DNA of 64,000 nucleotides, taken from contig JAERMQ010000006.1 of the NCBI GenBank assembly GCA_016844745.1, forward strand, positions 62,001 through 126,000. Reading direction: 5' to 3'. Below the pieces are notes generated by a model. The model was not told the DNA's origin, did not search any database, and saw only the letters and a program-made list of their open reading frames with translations. The DNA is from Ignavibacteria bacterium. GTDB taxonomy: Bacteria > Bacteroidota > Ignavibacteria > Kapaibacteriales > UBA2268. Each line of letters starts with the position of its first letter. Within the stretch, counting starts at the first letter, position 1. This document shows, piece after piece, positions 1 to 9,318 of the stretch. Position numbers and translations under genes: made by a program.

Positions 1-264
1 TTCTTTTCGAACAATCCAGCTTGTCAGATTACAGAAGTTATAATTATTTCCTTTTATATTTCTTTGACTAAAAATTAATCCTAAAAATCCCATCACTTTA
101 TTATTTTCACAAATCATATAACCGAAATAATCCTTACCGGTATTCCATCTGTCAACAAAAAGTCTCTGCCAGTCACTCTTTGTGATGCGGGGATTATTGA
201 ATTCGGCGAGTAATTCATAAACATTTTCAAAGTCCTCCGATTTTACTTTTATTATATCCGGCAT
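1..264 (-). CDS. GNAT-family N-acetyltransferase, N-terminal part (runs off left edge)
   Basis: Absent from the ORF track because its 3' end is outside the window. The minus strand is open from an ATG at 264 down to base 1 (88 codons). The reading contains 'DWQRLFVDRW', then 'YFGYMICENNKVMGFLGLIF', then 'NLTSWIV', the usual start of a GNAT acetyltransferase: a first helix, then a beta-strand pair of the type 'ENNKVMGFLGL'. Acetyl-CoA-dependent transfer to a small molecule or protein is known for the family; the substrate is unknown. The acetyl-CoA-binding loop lies beyond the edge. It is divergent from the fab cluster, with the shared upstream region at 265-400. Confidence 0.72.
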   Translation of the reverse strand, partial: MPDIIKVKSEDFENVYELLAEFNNPRITKSDWQRLFVDRWNTGKDYFGYMICENNKVMGFLGLIFSQRNIKGNNYNFCNLTSWIVRKE

Positions 265-341
265 TTGTTTCGTAATTTAGTATTTATAAATGAATACAAT
301 TAAACCCTGAACTACAAAAATAACAATAGAATTCCAAAAGT

Positions 342-372
342 TTTGAAAAAAAGCAAACCTTCCGTATATTTG
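342..372 (+). promoter_or_regulatory. Bacteroidota-type promoter for the yceD-rpmF-plsX-fab operon
   Basis: TTTG at 342-345 is followed after 19 nt by TATATTTG at 365-372, matching the Bacteroidota sigma consensus TTTG / TAnnTTTG. The -7 box ends 28 nt before the ATG at 401, which implies a short leader. It is the best promoter match in the window and sits before the first gene of the lipid-synthesis cluster. Confidence 0.6.
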
Positions 373-400
373 TAGTTTTGGATTTGGCTAAAATTGAAAA

Positions 401-919
401 ATGATAGCGATTGAAATACACGGAATCAAAGATGGAATATACGAGATAGATAAGAGTGTATCTGTTGAAGATATACCTGACTTGAGCGAAGAATTTTTTG
501 GAAACATAGTATTCAAAGGACATTTGAGAAAAATCGGTAGACGTTTTTCGATTGAAGGCACTGCAAAATGTAGTTCCCGGTTAATCTGCGACCTTACATT
601 AACTGAATATTCAGAAGAAATCGTTTGTGAAATAACAGCCTCATTTCTTGCCGATACGCTTCTTTACTGGAAAAGTAAAGAAAATTTCCAGGGCAGTGAC
701 GATACAATAATTATACATGAAGATGACAAGACGATAGATTTGAGCGATGAATTAAGACAACAACTTGCTTTGACGCTTCCTTTGAAGCGAATTGCGCCGG
801 ATGCTAAAGATATTGAAATAGAAAAGATTTACCCTGATTATTTTTCTTCCGGTTCTCCTGAAAGCGAAAGTACTGGAAACAATATATGGGATTCATTGAA
901 AAAAATTAAAATTAATTGA
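401..919 (+). CDS. yceD: DUF177 (YceD family) protein
   Basis: 172 aa. The N-terminal beta-rich half ('FKGHLRKIGRRFSIEGTAKCSS', then 'CDLTLTEYSEEI') and the C-terminal 'DLSDELRQQLALTLPLKRI' segment are the YceD/DUF177 pattern. The C-terminal 'C..C' residues found in some homologues are not obvious. The family is encoded almost universally just before rpmF and is linked to large ribosomal subunit/23S rRNA accumulation in plants and bacteria; the mechanism is unresolved. It is the first gene of the operon, with the promoter box 28 nt upstream, and rpmF begins 25 nt downstream. Confidence 0.85.
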   Translation: MIAIEIHGIKDGIYEIDKSVSVEDIPDLSEEFFGNIVFKGHLRKIGRRFSIEGTAKCSSRLICDLTLTEYSEEIVCEITASFLADTLLYWKSKENFQGSDDTIIIHEDDKTIDLSDELRQQLALTLPLKRIAPDAKDIEIEKIYPDYFSSGSPESESTGNNIWDSLKKIKIN

Positions 920-944
920 TATAATCACAATATAGAGAAGTGAA

Positions 945-1115
945 ATGCCAAATCCAACCAGAAAACATTCGAAGTCGAGACGGGACAAAAGGCGTACTCA
1001 TTATAAAGCAGAGTTGCAGACAACATCAGTTTGCCCTCAGTGCGGAGCTGCAAAATTAACCCACCGGGCATGCCCCGAGTGCGGATATTATAATGGTAGA
1101 AAAGTTGTGTCCTAA
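945..1115 (+). CDS. rpmF: 50S ribosomal protein L32 (bL32)
   Basis: Too short for the ORF track. The ATG at 945 opens a 56-aa reading frame ending in TAA at 1113-1115. The start 'MPNPTRKHSKSRRDKRRTHY' is the conserved basic bL32 N-terminus. The four cysteines (C30, C33, C43, C46 in 'CPQC' and 'CPEC') form the zinc ribbon, so this is the zinc-binding C+ form. It lies between yceD and plsX, the standard order. The overlapping minus-strand ORF 925..1164 is a shadow. Confidence 0.95.
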   Translation: MPNPTRKHSKSRRDKRRTHYKAELQTTSVCPQCGAAKLTHRACPECGYYNGRKVVS

Positions 1116-1135
1116 AATAATTAGAACTATCTTCT

Positions 1136-2179
1136 ATGGCAAAAAATAATCGAAAATTTCGCATAGCTTTGGATGCAATGGGAAGTGACTATGCACCCGA
1201 AAGCGAGGTTCGAGGCGCTATTCTTGCGTTCGAAGCGCTAAAAAACGAAATTGATATTGAAATAATCTATGCGGGCAATGAAACCGAAATCAATAAAATA
1301 TTGACCGGGATTACGCCTCGAGATTTTAAATATTCAATCCTTCATGCCGATGAAGTGGTCACTATGGATGATGAACCTACTGTCGCTTTGAAAAGGAAGC
1401 GGAATTCTTCCATGTTCAAAGGCTTGGAATTGCAGGCTCAGGGCAATGCAGATGCCTTTGTTTCAGCCGGTAATACGGGTGCGGTTTTAGCAACTTCTAC
1501 AGTGGTTTTGGGGAAAATCGAAGGAGTGAGCCGTCCAACTATTGGCGCATTTCTTCCTTCACGCGAAGGTACTCCGGTTTTGGTTGTCGATGTTGGCGCC
1601 AATGTTGAGTGCAAACCAAAGTTCTTATATGAATTTGCAGTAATGGGAAGTATTTGTGCAAATGAAGTTTTGGGAATTAAAAATCCAAAAGTAGGGCTTC
1701 TCAATATAGGCGAAGAAGAAACCAAAGGTAACGAACTGACACTTGCCACATATCCGTTATTAAAAAACAGCAATTTGAATTTCATCGGTAACGTCGAAGG
1801 ACGGGATGTTTTGAAAGGTGAAGCCAATGTTGTCGTTTGTGATGGTTTTGTTGGAAATATCGTTCTGAAATTCGCCGAAAGTATGCCGATATTCTTCAAG
1901 GCTCAGTTCGAGCATCATCAGGTAACAGGTTTATACCAAAATCTTAAACTAAGAGCAGCCCAATCAACTTTGAGGGAAGTCTCTTTGCCGCTCGATTCAC
2001 AGGAAAGCGGGGGAGTTCCATTACTCGGGGTTGCCGGTAATGTTATTATCGGTCATGGAAATTCTACTCCAAAAGCAATCAAAAGCATGATAATGCAAGC
2101 AGTTACGCTTATACAAAATGAAATAAACAAAAAAATCGAATCGGCGCTAAAACAAACCGATGATTCCAAACAGTCCTAA
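1136..2179 (+). CDS. plsX: Phosphate acyltransferase PlsX
   Basis: 347 aa, normal length. It converts acyl-ACP and phosphate to acyl-phosphate, the substrate of PlsY in phosphatidic acid synthesis, and acts peripherally at the inner membrane. Recognisable blocks are 'ALDAMGSDYAPE' at the N-terminus, 'SAGNTGAVLA' near residue 110, 'VVDVGANVECKP', 'GLLNIGEE' and 'VVCDGFVGNIVLK'. It starts 20 nt after rpmF and ends 14 nt before fabH, so co-transcription is expected. The C-terminal tail after 'MIMQAV' is charged and slightly long. Confidence 0.96.
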   Translation: MAKNNRKFRIALDAMGSDYAPESEVRGAILAFEALKNEIDIEIIYAGNETEINKILTGITPRDFKYSILHADEVVTMDDEPTVALKRKRNSSMFKGLELQAQGNADAFVSAGNTGAVLATSTVVLGKIEGVSRPTIGAFLPSREGTPVLVVDVGANVECKPKFLYEFAVMGSICANEVLGIKNPKVGLLNIGEEETKGNELTLATYPLLKNSNLNFIGNVEGRDVLKGEANVVVCDGFVGNIVLKFAESMPIFFKAQFEHHQVTGLYQNLKLRAAQSTLREVSLPLDSQESGGVPLLGVAGNVIIGHGNSTPKAIKSMIMQAVTLIQNEINKKIESALKQTDDSKQS

Positions 2180-2193
2180 TTAGTTATTAAATT

Positions 2194-3183
2194 ATGCCAG
2201 CAACAATTACTTCAATAGCTCATTTTTTACCTCCGGATGTATTCCCGAATTCATACTTTGAGAAATATTTAGAGACCAGCCACGAATGGATTATGACTCG
2301 CTCCGGTATTGCAGAAAGACGTTTTGCAACTACAGGCGCAACTTCAGATATGATAGTACCTGCTGCTTTGGAATGTATAGAAAAAAGGGGTATTTCAAAG
2401 GATGAAATAGATTGTGTAATTGTTGCAACTGTTACTCCAGACCACATGTTCCCATGCACAGCCGCAGTAGTCCAAAGCAAACTGAATATAACTAAAGCAT
2501 GGGGATTTGATATTTCGGCTGCCTGCTCGGGTTTTCTTTTTGCCTTGCAAACTGCAGCAAGCCTTGTCGATAGCGGAGTTTGTAAAAAATTGCTGCTTTG
2601 CGGCTCTGATAAAATGTCCTCAATCATGAATATGAATGACAGGGCTCAGGCAATTCTTTTCGGCGATGGAGCCGGTGTATGCCTGCTTGAAAAATCAAAT
2701 AATCCGGAAATGGGAGTATTGGATTCATTACTCAGAATAGATGGAGCAGGCGGTCAATATCTGCATCAGGTTGCCGGCGGCAGCTTCAAGCCTGCAAGCC
2801 ATGAAACAGTAGATGCTAAGGAACATTACATTTTCCAGGATGGTCAGAATGTATTTAAAGCAGCAGTAAAAGGCATGGCTGATATATCCAGCGAAATAAT
2901 GCAAAAAAATCATCTTGCTCCGGAGGATATACGTTGGCTTGTCCCGCATCAGGCTAATCTTAGAATAATAAGCGCTACAGCCGACCGCATGGGATTGAGT
3001 ATGGATAAAGTAATGATTAATATTGAAAAATACGGAAATACTACAGCAGGAACAATACCGATTTGCCTTTCCGAATGGCTTAATAAAGGCGAAATCCAAA
3101 AAGGTGATAGATTAGTGCTATCAAGCTTTGGTGCCGGTTATACATGGGGTGCTGTGCTACTGCGCTGGGATATGAACGACTAA
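2194..3183 (+). CDS. fabH: Beta-ketoacyl-ACP synthase III
   Basis: 329 aa. Condenses acetyl-CoA (or a short branched starter) with malonyl-ACP to begin fatty-acid synthesis. The catalytic Cys is C111 in 'ISAACSGFLFAL'. The His and Asn of the triad are in 'VPHQANLRI' and 'YGNTTAGTIP'. Length and motif order are normal. The stop codon is followed at once by a short TGGTCAA/TGGTTAA-type repeat, the first of many in the window. Confidence 0.95.
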   Translation: MPATITSIAHFLPPDVFPNSYFEKYLETSHEWIMTRSGIAERRFATTGATSDMIVPAALECIEKRGISKDEIDCVIVATVTPDHMFPCTAAVVQSKLNITKAWGFDISAACSGFLFALQTAASLVDSGVCKKLLLCGSDKMSSIMNMNDRAQAILFGDGAGVCLLEKSNNPEMGVLDSLLRIDGAGGQYLHQVAGGSFKPASHETVDAKEHYIFQDGQNVFKAAVKGMADISSEIMQKNHLAPEDIRWLVPHQANLRIISATADRMGLSMDKVMINIEKYGNTTAGTIPICLSEWLNKGEIQKGDRLVLSSFGAGYTWGAVLLRWDMND

Positions 3184-3391
3184 TGATTAATGATTAATGG
3201 TCAATGGTTAATGGTTAATTATAAAATTATAAATTATTAGTTATGAGTTATAAGTTAAAATTTTCTTAAAAAGAAATATTATTGATTCAGAAATAACAAT
3301 TAAAAATTAATAATTTGAAAATCATGGTAATCATTTAATCAAGTAAATCAAGGTTCAGACAATTAAAATCAAGGTTCAGACAATAAATATA
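3184..3391. repeat. Repeat-filled gap between fabH and fabD
   Basis: No gene seen. Heptamer-like units (TGATTAA, TGGTCAA, TGGTTAA) occupy about 3184-3222, directly after the fabH stop. An 18-nt sequence (AATCAAGGTTCAGACAAT) occurs twice at 3346-3363 and 3367-3384, just before the fabD start. The same 'ATCAAGGTTCAGACAA' word recurs at 51606-51622 and, inverted, near 63100. The insertion splits an otherwise tight operon by about 200 bp. Confidence 0.7.
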
Positions 3392-4315
3392 ATGAAAACA
3401 GCCATATTATGCTCAGGTCAAGGCTCTCAGTACGTAGGAATGTTAAAGGATATTTCCGAACATTTTCCTACTACTTTAGGCAAAATTAGTCTTGCCGATG
3501 AGCTGATTGGTTATAAATTAAGTGAAATCTGTTTCGATGGTCCTCCGGATTTATTAAAAGAAACAAGAAATACCCAACCTGCATTATTTTTACATTCTGC
3601 CGTTGTTTATGACCTGATTAAGGAACTGCTCGAAGTTAATGCAGCAGCGGGACACTCAGTTGGTGAGTATGCTGCTCTTTATGCAGCCGGAGTATTATCT
3701 TTTGTAGATGCTTTTAAACTTGTCGCTCTGCGTGGAAAATTAATGTTCGAGGCAGGGGAGAAACTCCCAGGCACTATGTTTGCCGTTATTGGATTGGAAG
3801 ATGAAAAAGTGGAAGCCGTTTGCAGGGAATTAACTGAATCCGGTAATGGAAATGTTGTCGTAGCTGCTAATTTCAACTGTCCTTCACAGGTAGTTGTTTC
3901 AGGTTCGGCGGAATATTTACGCAATAATACGGCAGCATTCAAGCAAGCAGGGGCAAAAATCGTTAAAGAGCTTGTCGTTAGCGGAGCATTTCATTCACCT
4001 TTAATGAAACCTGCAAAGGAGGAATTAGAGAAGGCTATTCTTGCAACCAATTTCAATACTGCACGTATTCCGGTATATTCGAATGTTTATGCTAAACCGT
4101 TGACAGATTCGGATGAACTTAAAAATGCATTGATTATGCAGCTCGAATCTCCGGTTTTATGGACACAATCAATTAAGAAAATATATGAGGACGGAATAAA
4201 TAATTTTATTGAGGTTGGTGCGGGCAATGTCCTTCAGGGATTAGTAAAAAGGATTGTATCTGATTCTCAAATTAGCGGATTTGATAAAGTAAGCGATATA
4301 ACCGAAAAATTGTAA
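3392..4315 (+). CDS. fabD: Malonyl-CoA:ACP transacylase
   Basis: 307 aa. Transfers malonyl from CoA to ACP. The catalytic serine is S89 in 'AAGHSVGEYAALYAAG'. The conserved 'CSGQGSQYVGM' loop is at the start, and the catalytic His lies in 'GAFHSPLM'. Normal length. The ATG at 3392 follows the duplicated 18-nt repeat and has no clear Shine-Dalgarno sequence, which is common in this phylum. Confidence 0.95.
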   Translation: MKTAILCSGQGSQYVGMLKDISEHFPTTLGKISLADELIGYKLSEICFDGPPDLLKETRNTQPALFLHSAVVYDLIKELLEVNAAAGHSVGEYAALYAAGVLSFVDAFKLVALRGKLMFEAGEKLPGTMFAVIGLEDEKVEAVCRELTESGNGNVVVAANFNCPSQVVVSGSAEYLRNNTAAFKQAGAKIVKELVVSGAFHSPLMKPAKEELEKAILATNFNTARIPVYSNVYAKPLTDSDELKNALIMQLESPVLWTQSIKKIYEDGINNFIEVGAGNVLQGLVKRIVSDSQISGFDKVSDITEKL

Positions 4316-4381
4316 TAACCAAAAATTTCGTATATTGTAAGTCTATAACTTTGATTAAAATATAGTTAAATAAATTTGTAA

Positions 4382-5128
4382 ATGGAAAAAAAATTAGAAG
4401 GAAAAATAGCTGTAATAACCGGAGGTTGCCGTGGAATAGGTAAAGCTATGGTCGAATTGTTTGCAAGGCAGGGAGCTATTGTCTATACAATTGACCATGT
4501 CATTCCACAGGAAGGCGAAGCTTTTATCGAAGACGCAGAAATAGCTTCTTCAATTGCCTGCCTTCAAGCCGATGTTACAAAAGAAGAATCGGTTAATAAT
4601 GCATTTGCCGAAATACTGAAACGAAGCAATAGAATAGATATACTTATTAACAATGCCGGTATAACACGTGATAATCTATTGTTGAGGCTTTCCGAACAGG
4701 ATTGGGATGCCGTTTTAGACACAAATCTTAAAGGCGCTTTCCTTTGCACAAAAGCCGTTGCCAAGCCGATGATGGCTCAGAGGGCAGGGAGAATAATTAA
4801 TATTGCATCAGTCGTAGGACAAATCGGCAATGCAGGACAATCAAACTATTCAGCTTCCAAAGCTGGGATGTTCGGATTTACCAAATCAATAGCGCGTGAG
4901 TTGTCTTCGCGGAATATACTTGTGAATTGTATAGCTCCGGGCTATGTTAGAACGCCGATGACTGAAAAATTAACAGACGAGCAGAAACAGGCTTTTATTC
5001 AGAATATACCGCTTAAACGTGTTGCAGAGCCGCTCGATATTGCAAATGCCGCTTCTTTTTTAGCTTCCGACGAATCATCATATATTACAGGTCATGTGCT
5101 GCACGTAAATGGCGGAATGGCAATGTAA
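4382..5128 (+). CDS. fabG: 3-oxoacyl-ACP reductase
   Basis: 248 aa short-chain dehydrogenase. NADPH-dependent reduction of 3-ketoacyl-ACP in the elongation cycle. The Rossmann glycine motif is 'GGCRGIGKAM', the structural motif 'NNAGITRDN', and the Ser-Tyr-Lys catalytic set is in 'NIASVVGQIGNAGQSNYSAS' followed by K. 'APGYVRTPMT' and the C-terminal 'YITGHVLHVNGGMAM' are typical of FabG. It lies between fabD and acpP, which supports the FabG assignment over a generic SDR. Confidence 0.94.
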   Translation: MEKKLEGKIAVITGGCRGIGKAMVELFARQGAIVYTIDHVIPQEGEAFIEDAEIASSIACLQADVTKEESVNNAFAEILKRSNRIDILINNAGITRDNLLLRLSEQDWDAVLDTNLKGAFLCTKAVAKPMMAQRAGRIINIASVVGQIGNAGQSNYSASKAGMFGFTKSIARELSSRNILVNCIAPGYVRTPMTEKLTDEQKQAFIQNIPLKRVAEPLDIANAASFLASDESSYITGHVLHVNGGMAM

Positions 5129-5191
5129 GAAAATTGAAATAATGTTTTTTTATTTATAATTCATATTTGTAAAATTTTTTTGAGGTTTAAA

Positions 5192-5431
5192 ATGGCTGAT
5201 TTAAAGCAAAAAGTTGTCGAAATAATCGTAAGAAAACTCGGTGTCGAAGAAACACAGGTTACAGATTCTGCATCCTTTACGAAGGATTTGGGAGCAGATT
5301 CACTTGATACTGTCGAGCTTATCATGGAATTCGAAAAAGAATTCGGTATTACGATTGAAGATAGCGATGCCGAAAAAATTCAAACCGTCAGCAATGTTGT
5401 TAATTATTTGACAGAGAAAACAGTATCATAA
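5192..5431 (+). CDS. acpP: Acyl carrier protein
   Basis: 79 aa from ATG 5192. The ORF track starts 12 nt earlier at a TTG. The ATG is preferred because 'TGAGG' lies 6 nt upstream and 'MADLKQKV' is the normal ACP start. The phosphopantetheine site is S37 in '[19 protein letters not shown]'. Highly acidic, with the normal three-helix length. A CATATTTG box at 5162-5169, one mismatch from TAnnTTTG and 22 nt before the ATG, may give an extra internal promoter, useful because ACP is needed in large amounts. Confidence 0.96.
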   Translation: MADLKQKVVEIIVRKLGVEETQVTDSASFTKDLGADSLDTVELIMEFEKEFGITIEDSDAEKIQTVSNVVNYLTEKTVS

Positions 5432-5462
5432 TTTGAAAATGTAATAATTAAAAGAAAAGGCT

Positions 5463-6719
5463 ATGCCAAAATATAATTTCCCCCGAGTGGTAGTAACCGG
5501 CTTAGGTACCGTTTCTCCAATCGGGAATTCAGTTGCCGAATTCTGGCAATCGATGATGGAAGGGAAAAGCGGAACCGGACCAATTACCCGGTTCGACCCT
5601 GTAAATCATGATACCAAATTTGCCAACGAATTAAAAAACTACGACCCGTTGCTGCATATGAACCGTAAAGAAGTCCAGCGAATGGATTTGTTTTGTCAAT
5701 ATGCAATCTCTGCCGCAACCATGGCTGTTGAAGATGCAGCAATAAATTTCGAAACACTCGATAGGGAACGAATCGGGGTAATATTCGGTTCCGGAATCGG
5801 TGGAATGTGGACTTACCATCATCAAATGCTGAATTTATTCGAAGCCGATGGAAACCCGCATAGAATATCACCTTTCTTTGTTCCGATGCTTATTTCCGAT
5901 ATTGCGGCAGGTCATATCGCAATACGGTGGGGATTGAAAGGTCCTAATTATGCAACGGTATCGGCTTGTGCAACATCTTCTCATGCAATATCAGATGCTT
6001 TTATGCTTATTCAACGGGGAAATGCCGATATGATTCTTTGCGGAGGCAGTGAATCTGTCGTTTGCCCAATGGGAATAGGCGGCTTCAACTCAATGAAAGC
6101 ATTATCTACACGCAATGATAATCCCGAATCAGCAAGCCGTCCTTTTGATAAAGACAGGGATGGATTTGTTATGGGTGAAGGCGGTGGCATTATTGTTATA
6201 GAAAGCTATGAACATGCTATGGATCGCGGAGCGAAGATTTACGCCGAGCTTGCCGGTATTGGTCTTACCGATGATGCTTTCCATATTACTCAACCATCCG
6301 AAGGAGGCGAAGGTGCTGTCCGGTCGATGAGAATTTGCCTCGAAGATGCAGGTTTGGTGCCGGAAGATATTGATTATATCAATGCTCATGGTACATCCAC
6401 TCCATATAATGATAAAAATGAAACCCAGGCGATTAAAACGTTATTCGGCGCTCATGCATATAAAATGAAAATCAGCTCGACTAAATCAATGACCGGTCAT
6501 TTGCTTGGCGCTGCCGGAGCTGTCGAAGCCATTGCTTCCGTTATGGCTTTAAAAGAACAGACTGCTCCACCAACTATAAACTATATAACTCCGGACCCTG
6601 AATGTGATTTGGATTATACTCCGAATAAACCCGCTAAACACAGGATTAAAGCTGTGATTAGCAATACATTCGGATTCGGTGGTCATAATGCTTCTTTATG
6701 CTTTAAAGAATTAGAATAA
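5463..6719 (+). CDS. fabF: Beta-ketoacyl-ACP synthase II
   Basis: 418 aa. Elongating condensing enzyme. The nucleophile is C169 in 'VSACATSSHAI'. The two catalytic histidines are in 'NAHGTSTPYND' and 'SMTGHLLGAAG', and the glycine-rich 'NTFGFGGHN' is near the C-terminus. Starts 31 nt after acpP, the usual acpP-fabF pairing. Normal length with no missing residue. Confidence 0.96.
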   Translation: MPKYNFPRVVVTGLGTVSPIGNSVAEFWQSMMEGKSGTGPITRFDPVNHDTKFANELKNYDPLLHMNRKEVQRMDLFCQYAISAATMAVEDAAINFETLDRERIGVIFGSGIGGMWTYHHQMLNLFEADGNPHRISPFFVPMLISDIAAGHIAIRWGLKGPNYATVSACATSSHAISDAFMLIQRGNADMILCGGSESVVCPMGIGGFNSMKALSTRNDNPESASRPFDKDRDGFVMGEGGGIIVIESYEHAMDRGAKIYAELAGIGLTDDAFHITQPSEGGEGAVRSMRICLEDAGLVPEDIDYINAHGTSTPYNDKNETQAIKTLFGAHAYKMKISSTKSMTGHLLGAAGAVEAIASVMALKEQTAPPTINYITPDPECDLDYTPNKPAKHRIKAVISNTFGFGGHNASLCFKELE

Positions 6720-6777
6720 GCTAAATTGAAATACCGGCAGAGTTTTAAATGACATCCTGCCGGTAAATAAATCGTAG

Positions 6778-7668
6778 ATGATAAGAAATATGTTTCGCTA
6801 TTTATACAACATCATACTCCGGCGTAAATATTTTAACAAGCTTAGATTCCTTGCTCGCAGTCATACTTACAATGTAAAATGGCTGGGCATCCTACCTGAA
6901 AATAAAAAATCGGACATCGAAAAAACATTCAATTTAAAAATTAAAAATCTCGGCTATTACGAGCAGGCATTTACTCATAGGTCTTACCTCCAGATTTCTA
7001 CTTTTTCGAAGAGCAAATCTAACGAAAGAATGGAATTTTTAGGTGATGCCATTTTAGGTTTTATTGTAGGGGAGTTTTTATTTACAAGTTATTCGGACTC
7101 ATTCGAAGGTGATTTAACCAAAATGCGTTCCTGGCTTGTCAATAAAAATTCTCTTGCTCTTTGTGCGCGTAAACTTGGTTTATCTCAATTTATTTTACTT
7201 AGTCACAGCGCTGAACGTTCGCTTCGTACCGGCAGTGATTCTATGTTAGCCGATTGTCTGGAAGCGGTTATTGCAGCTATTTATTTAGATGGAGGATTTT
7301 CTATAGTTAAGCAGTTCATTCTCGAAAAACTTCTTCCAATAATAATGAATGATATTGAAATGGAGGACTCAAATTACAAAAGTATTTTGCTTGAAAGTTT
7401 ACAAGCTAAATGCAAAAAGGCTCCCAGTTATGTTATTATTGAAGAGAAAGGACCAGACCACGACAAAGAATTTATAATTGGGGTTTACTTAGATAGAGTT
7501 TTAATGGGACAAGGAACCGGTAAAAGCAAAAAACAAGCTGAACAATTGGCAGCACAAAATGCTTTGGAGAATGGTATTAATATTATCGAAACAGAAGAAG
7601 ATGTAGAAAATTATGAAATAAGTGAAATTGATAGCAATGAAAATGAAATGAATGATGGTTCAGATTAA
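6778..7668 (+). CDS. rnc: Ribonuclease III
   Basis: 296 aa. Cleaves double-stranded RNA during rRNA and mRNA processing. The signature 'NERMEFLGDAILGFIVGEFL' and the second acidic cluster 'DCLEAVIAAIYLDGG' form the catalytic RNase III domain. A dsRNA-binding domain follows ('YKSILLESLQAK', 'GPDHDKEFIIGVYLD', 'GTGKSKKQAEQLAAQNAL'). There is a basic extension of about 50 residues before the catalytic domain and an acidic tail of about 30 residues. Last gene of the lipid cluster, its usual place in Bacteroidota. Confidence 0.95.
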   Translation: MIRNMFRYLYNIILRRKYFNKLRFLARSHTYNVKWLGILPENKKSDIEKTFNLKIKNLGYYEQAFTHRSYLQISTFSKSKSNERMEFLGDAILGFIVGEFLFTSYSDSFEGDLTKMRSWLVNKNSLALCARKLGLSQFILLSHSAERSLRTGSDSMLADCLEAVIAAIYLDGGFSIVKQFILEKLLPIIMNDIEMEDSNYKSILLESLQAKCKKAPSYVIIEEKGPDHDKEFIIGVYLDRVLMGQGTGKSKKQAEQLAAQNALENGINIIETEEDVENYEISEIDSNENEMNDGSD

Positions 7669-7689
7669 TGTCAAATTGTTGTCGTAAAA

Positions 7690-7803
7690 TGTCTATCAAA
7701 AGTGAGAATGTCATTCGTAAGCGAATTGAAGAATCCAGTCCAAAAACCGTTTCTGGATTCTTCACTTCGCTTACGAATGACATTCTACTTGACTTTTGAG
7801 ACA
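7690..7803. repeat. Palindromic MITE/REP-like element, GAATGTCATTC family copy 1
   Basis: The arms 7705-7738 and 7753-7786 are nearly perfect inverted repeats beginning AGAATGTCATTCGTAAGC. The loop is about 14 nt. Outer ends resembling TGTCT..CAAAAGT extend the symmetry to about 7690-7803. It sits 20 nt after the rnc stop. The same family occurs at 28689-28819 and 61851-61928. GAATGACATTC..CGAAGTGAAGAATC hairpins are known to be scattered through many bacterial genomes. It may also act as a transcription terminator. Confidence 0.8.
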
Positions 7804-7869
7804 AGCTCATTTATAAGATTCAAATATATTAAATCTAAAACTAATTTTTTTAATTAATTCAAAACAAAA

Positions 7870-9318
7870 ATGGAAAAGTTAATTATTGAAAAATCCAGAA
7901 GTAAAAGAAAAGGCTATACACTTCCCACACTTGATGTAGAGCCTGTTTCGAATGATTCACTAATCCCCCGAAAATTCCTTCGCAAAACGGAACCGGAATT
8001 ACCGGAAGTAAGCGAAATAGATATAGCCCGGCATTATCTGCGTTTGTCCCGGCTTAATTATAATATCGAAGAAGGTTTCTACCCGCTTGGTTCCTGCACG
8101 ATGAAGTATAATCCAAAGGTAAACGAGAAAGTAGCTTCGCTGCCCGGATTTGCCGATTTGCATCCCTGTACACCGGAACGCAATAGCCAGGGTGCACTCC
8201 AATTGATGTATGATTTGGGAGAAGCTCTAAAAGCAATCAGCGGATTGATGGGTGTTACATTGCAGCCGGCTGCAGGCTCTCAGGGTGAGTTTACAGGTAT
8301 TTTAATGATGCGCGCTTATCATCTTGACAGGGGAGATACAAAACGTGATACAATTTTAATTCCCGATTCAGCGCACGGCACAAATCCTGCATCAGGTGCA
8401 ATAGGAGGTTTCAAAATCGTAAGCGTTAAATCTAATGATGATGGAAGAATAGATTTGGAAGACCTTAAATTAAAAGCCACCGACGAGGTAGCTGCTTTGA
8501 TGTTGACTAATCCCAATACTCTTGGTCTTTTCGAAGGTCAAATCTGCGAAATAGAAAAAATAGTTCATGATTGCGGTGGACTGATGTATATGGACGGAGC
8601 TAACCTGAATGCTTTATTGGGTATCGTTCGACCGGGTGATATGAATTTCGATTGTATGCATATTAATCTTCATAAGACATTTTCAACTCCTCATGGCGGC
8701 GGTGGTCCAGGTTCCGGACCTGTTTGCGTCAGCGAAAAACTTTTGCCATTTTTGCCTGTTCCCAGAATTATCAAAAATGGAGATAAATACGCATTGGAAA
8801 CTTCGGCAGATAAATCGGTTGGCAAAGTTCATTCCTTCTTTGGGAATTTTGGTATGTTTGTTCGTGCTTATACGTATATTCGTATGTATGGCGCTGAAGG
8901 CTTGCATCAGGTTAGCTGCGATGCGGTATTGAATGCTAATTATTTGTTTTCAAGATTGAAGGATAAATTCGATGTGCCGCATGATGAATATTGTATGCAT
9001 GAATTTACTTTGAGTGGCGACCGCCAAAAGAAAGCCGGGGCAAGCACCAAAGATATTGCCAAACGATTATTGGATTACGGATTCCACGCTCCAACGATTT
9101 ATTTCCCGCTTATAGTTCATGAAGCATTATTAATCGAACCGACCGAGACAGAATCCAAGGAGAGTATTGATTCCTTTGCCGATGCGATGCTGGCAATCGA
9201 TGAAGAAATAAAGAATACTCCCGAAGTTGTTTTGAACGCACCCAGCACAACACCCATGCGACGTTTGGATGATGCACTTGCTGCCCGGCAGTTGAATATT
9301 TCGTGGGTAGGGAAATAG
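7870..9318 (+). CDS. gcvPB: Glycine dehydrogenase (decarboxylating) subunit 2
   Basis: 482 aa, normal for the split P-protein C-terminal subunit. PLP-dependent glycine decarboxylation in the glycine cleavage system, working with GcvPA and the H-protein. The PLP lysine is about residue 269 in 'NLHKTFSTPHGGGGPGSGPV'. Also visible are 'GFYPLGSCTMKYNPK', 'PAAGSQGEFTG' and 'DSAHGTNPASGA', all family hallmarks. gcvPA, gcvT and gcvH are not in the window, so the partner genes are elsewhere. Confidence 0.95.
   Translation: MEKLIIEKSRSKRKGYTLPTLDVEPVSNDSLIPRKFLRKTEPELPEVSEIDIARHYLRLSRLNYNIEEGFYPLGSCTMKYNPKVNEKVASLPGFADLHPCTPERNSQGALQLMYDLGEALKAISGLMGVTLQPAAGSQGEFTGILMMRAYHLDRGDTKRDTILIPDSAHGTNPASGAIGGFKIVSVKSNDDGRIDLEDLKLKATDEVAALMLTNPNTLGLFEGQICEIEKIVHDCGGLMYMDGANLNALLGIVRPGDMNFDCMHINLHKTFSTPHGGGGPGSGPVCVSEKLLPFLPVPRIIKNGDKYALETSADKSVGKVHSFFGNFGMFVRAYTYIRMYGAEGLHQVSCDAVLNANYLFSRLKDKFDVPHDEYCMHEFTLSGDRQKKAGASTKDIAKRLLDYGFHAPTIYFPLIVHEALLIEPTETESKESIDSFADAMLAIDEEIKNTPEVVLNAPSTTPMRRLDDALAARQLNISWVGK

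Noticed and set aside
1438-1899. 153-aa minus-strand ORF inside plsX
   Set aside because: Shadow of plsX, with no recognisable domain and a codon pattern that follows the plus-strand gene. The same applies to 925..1164, 2220..2627, 2728..3099, 3679..3942, 31991..32308, 42362..42670 and similar entries.
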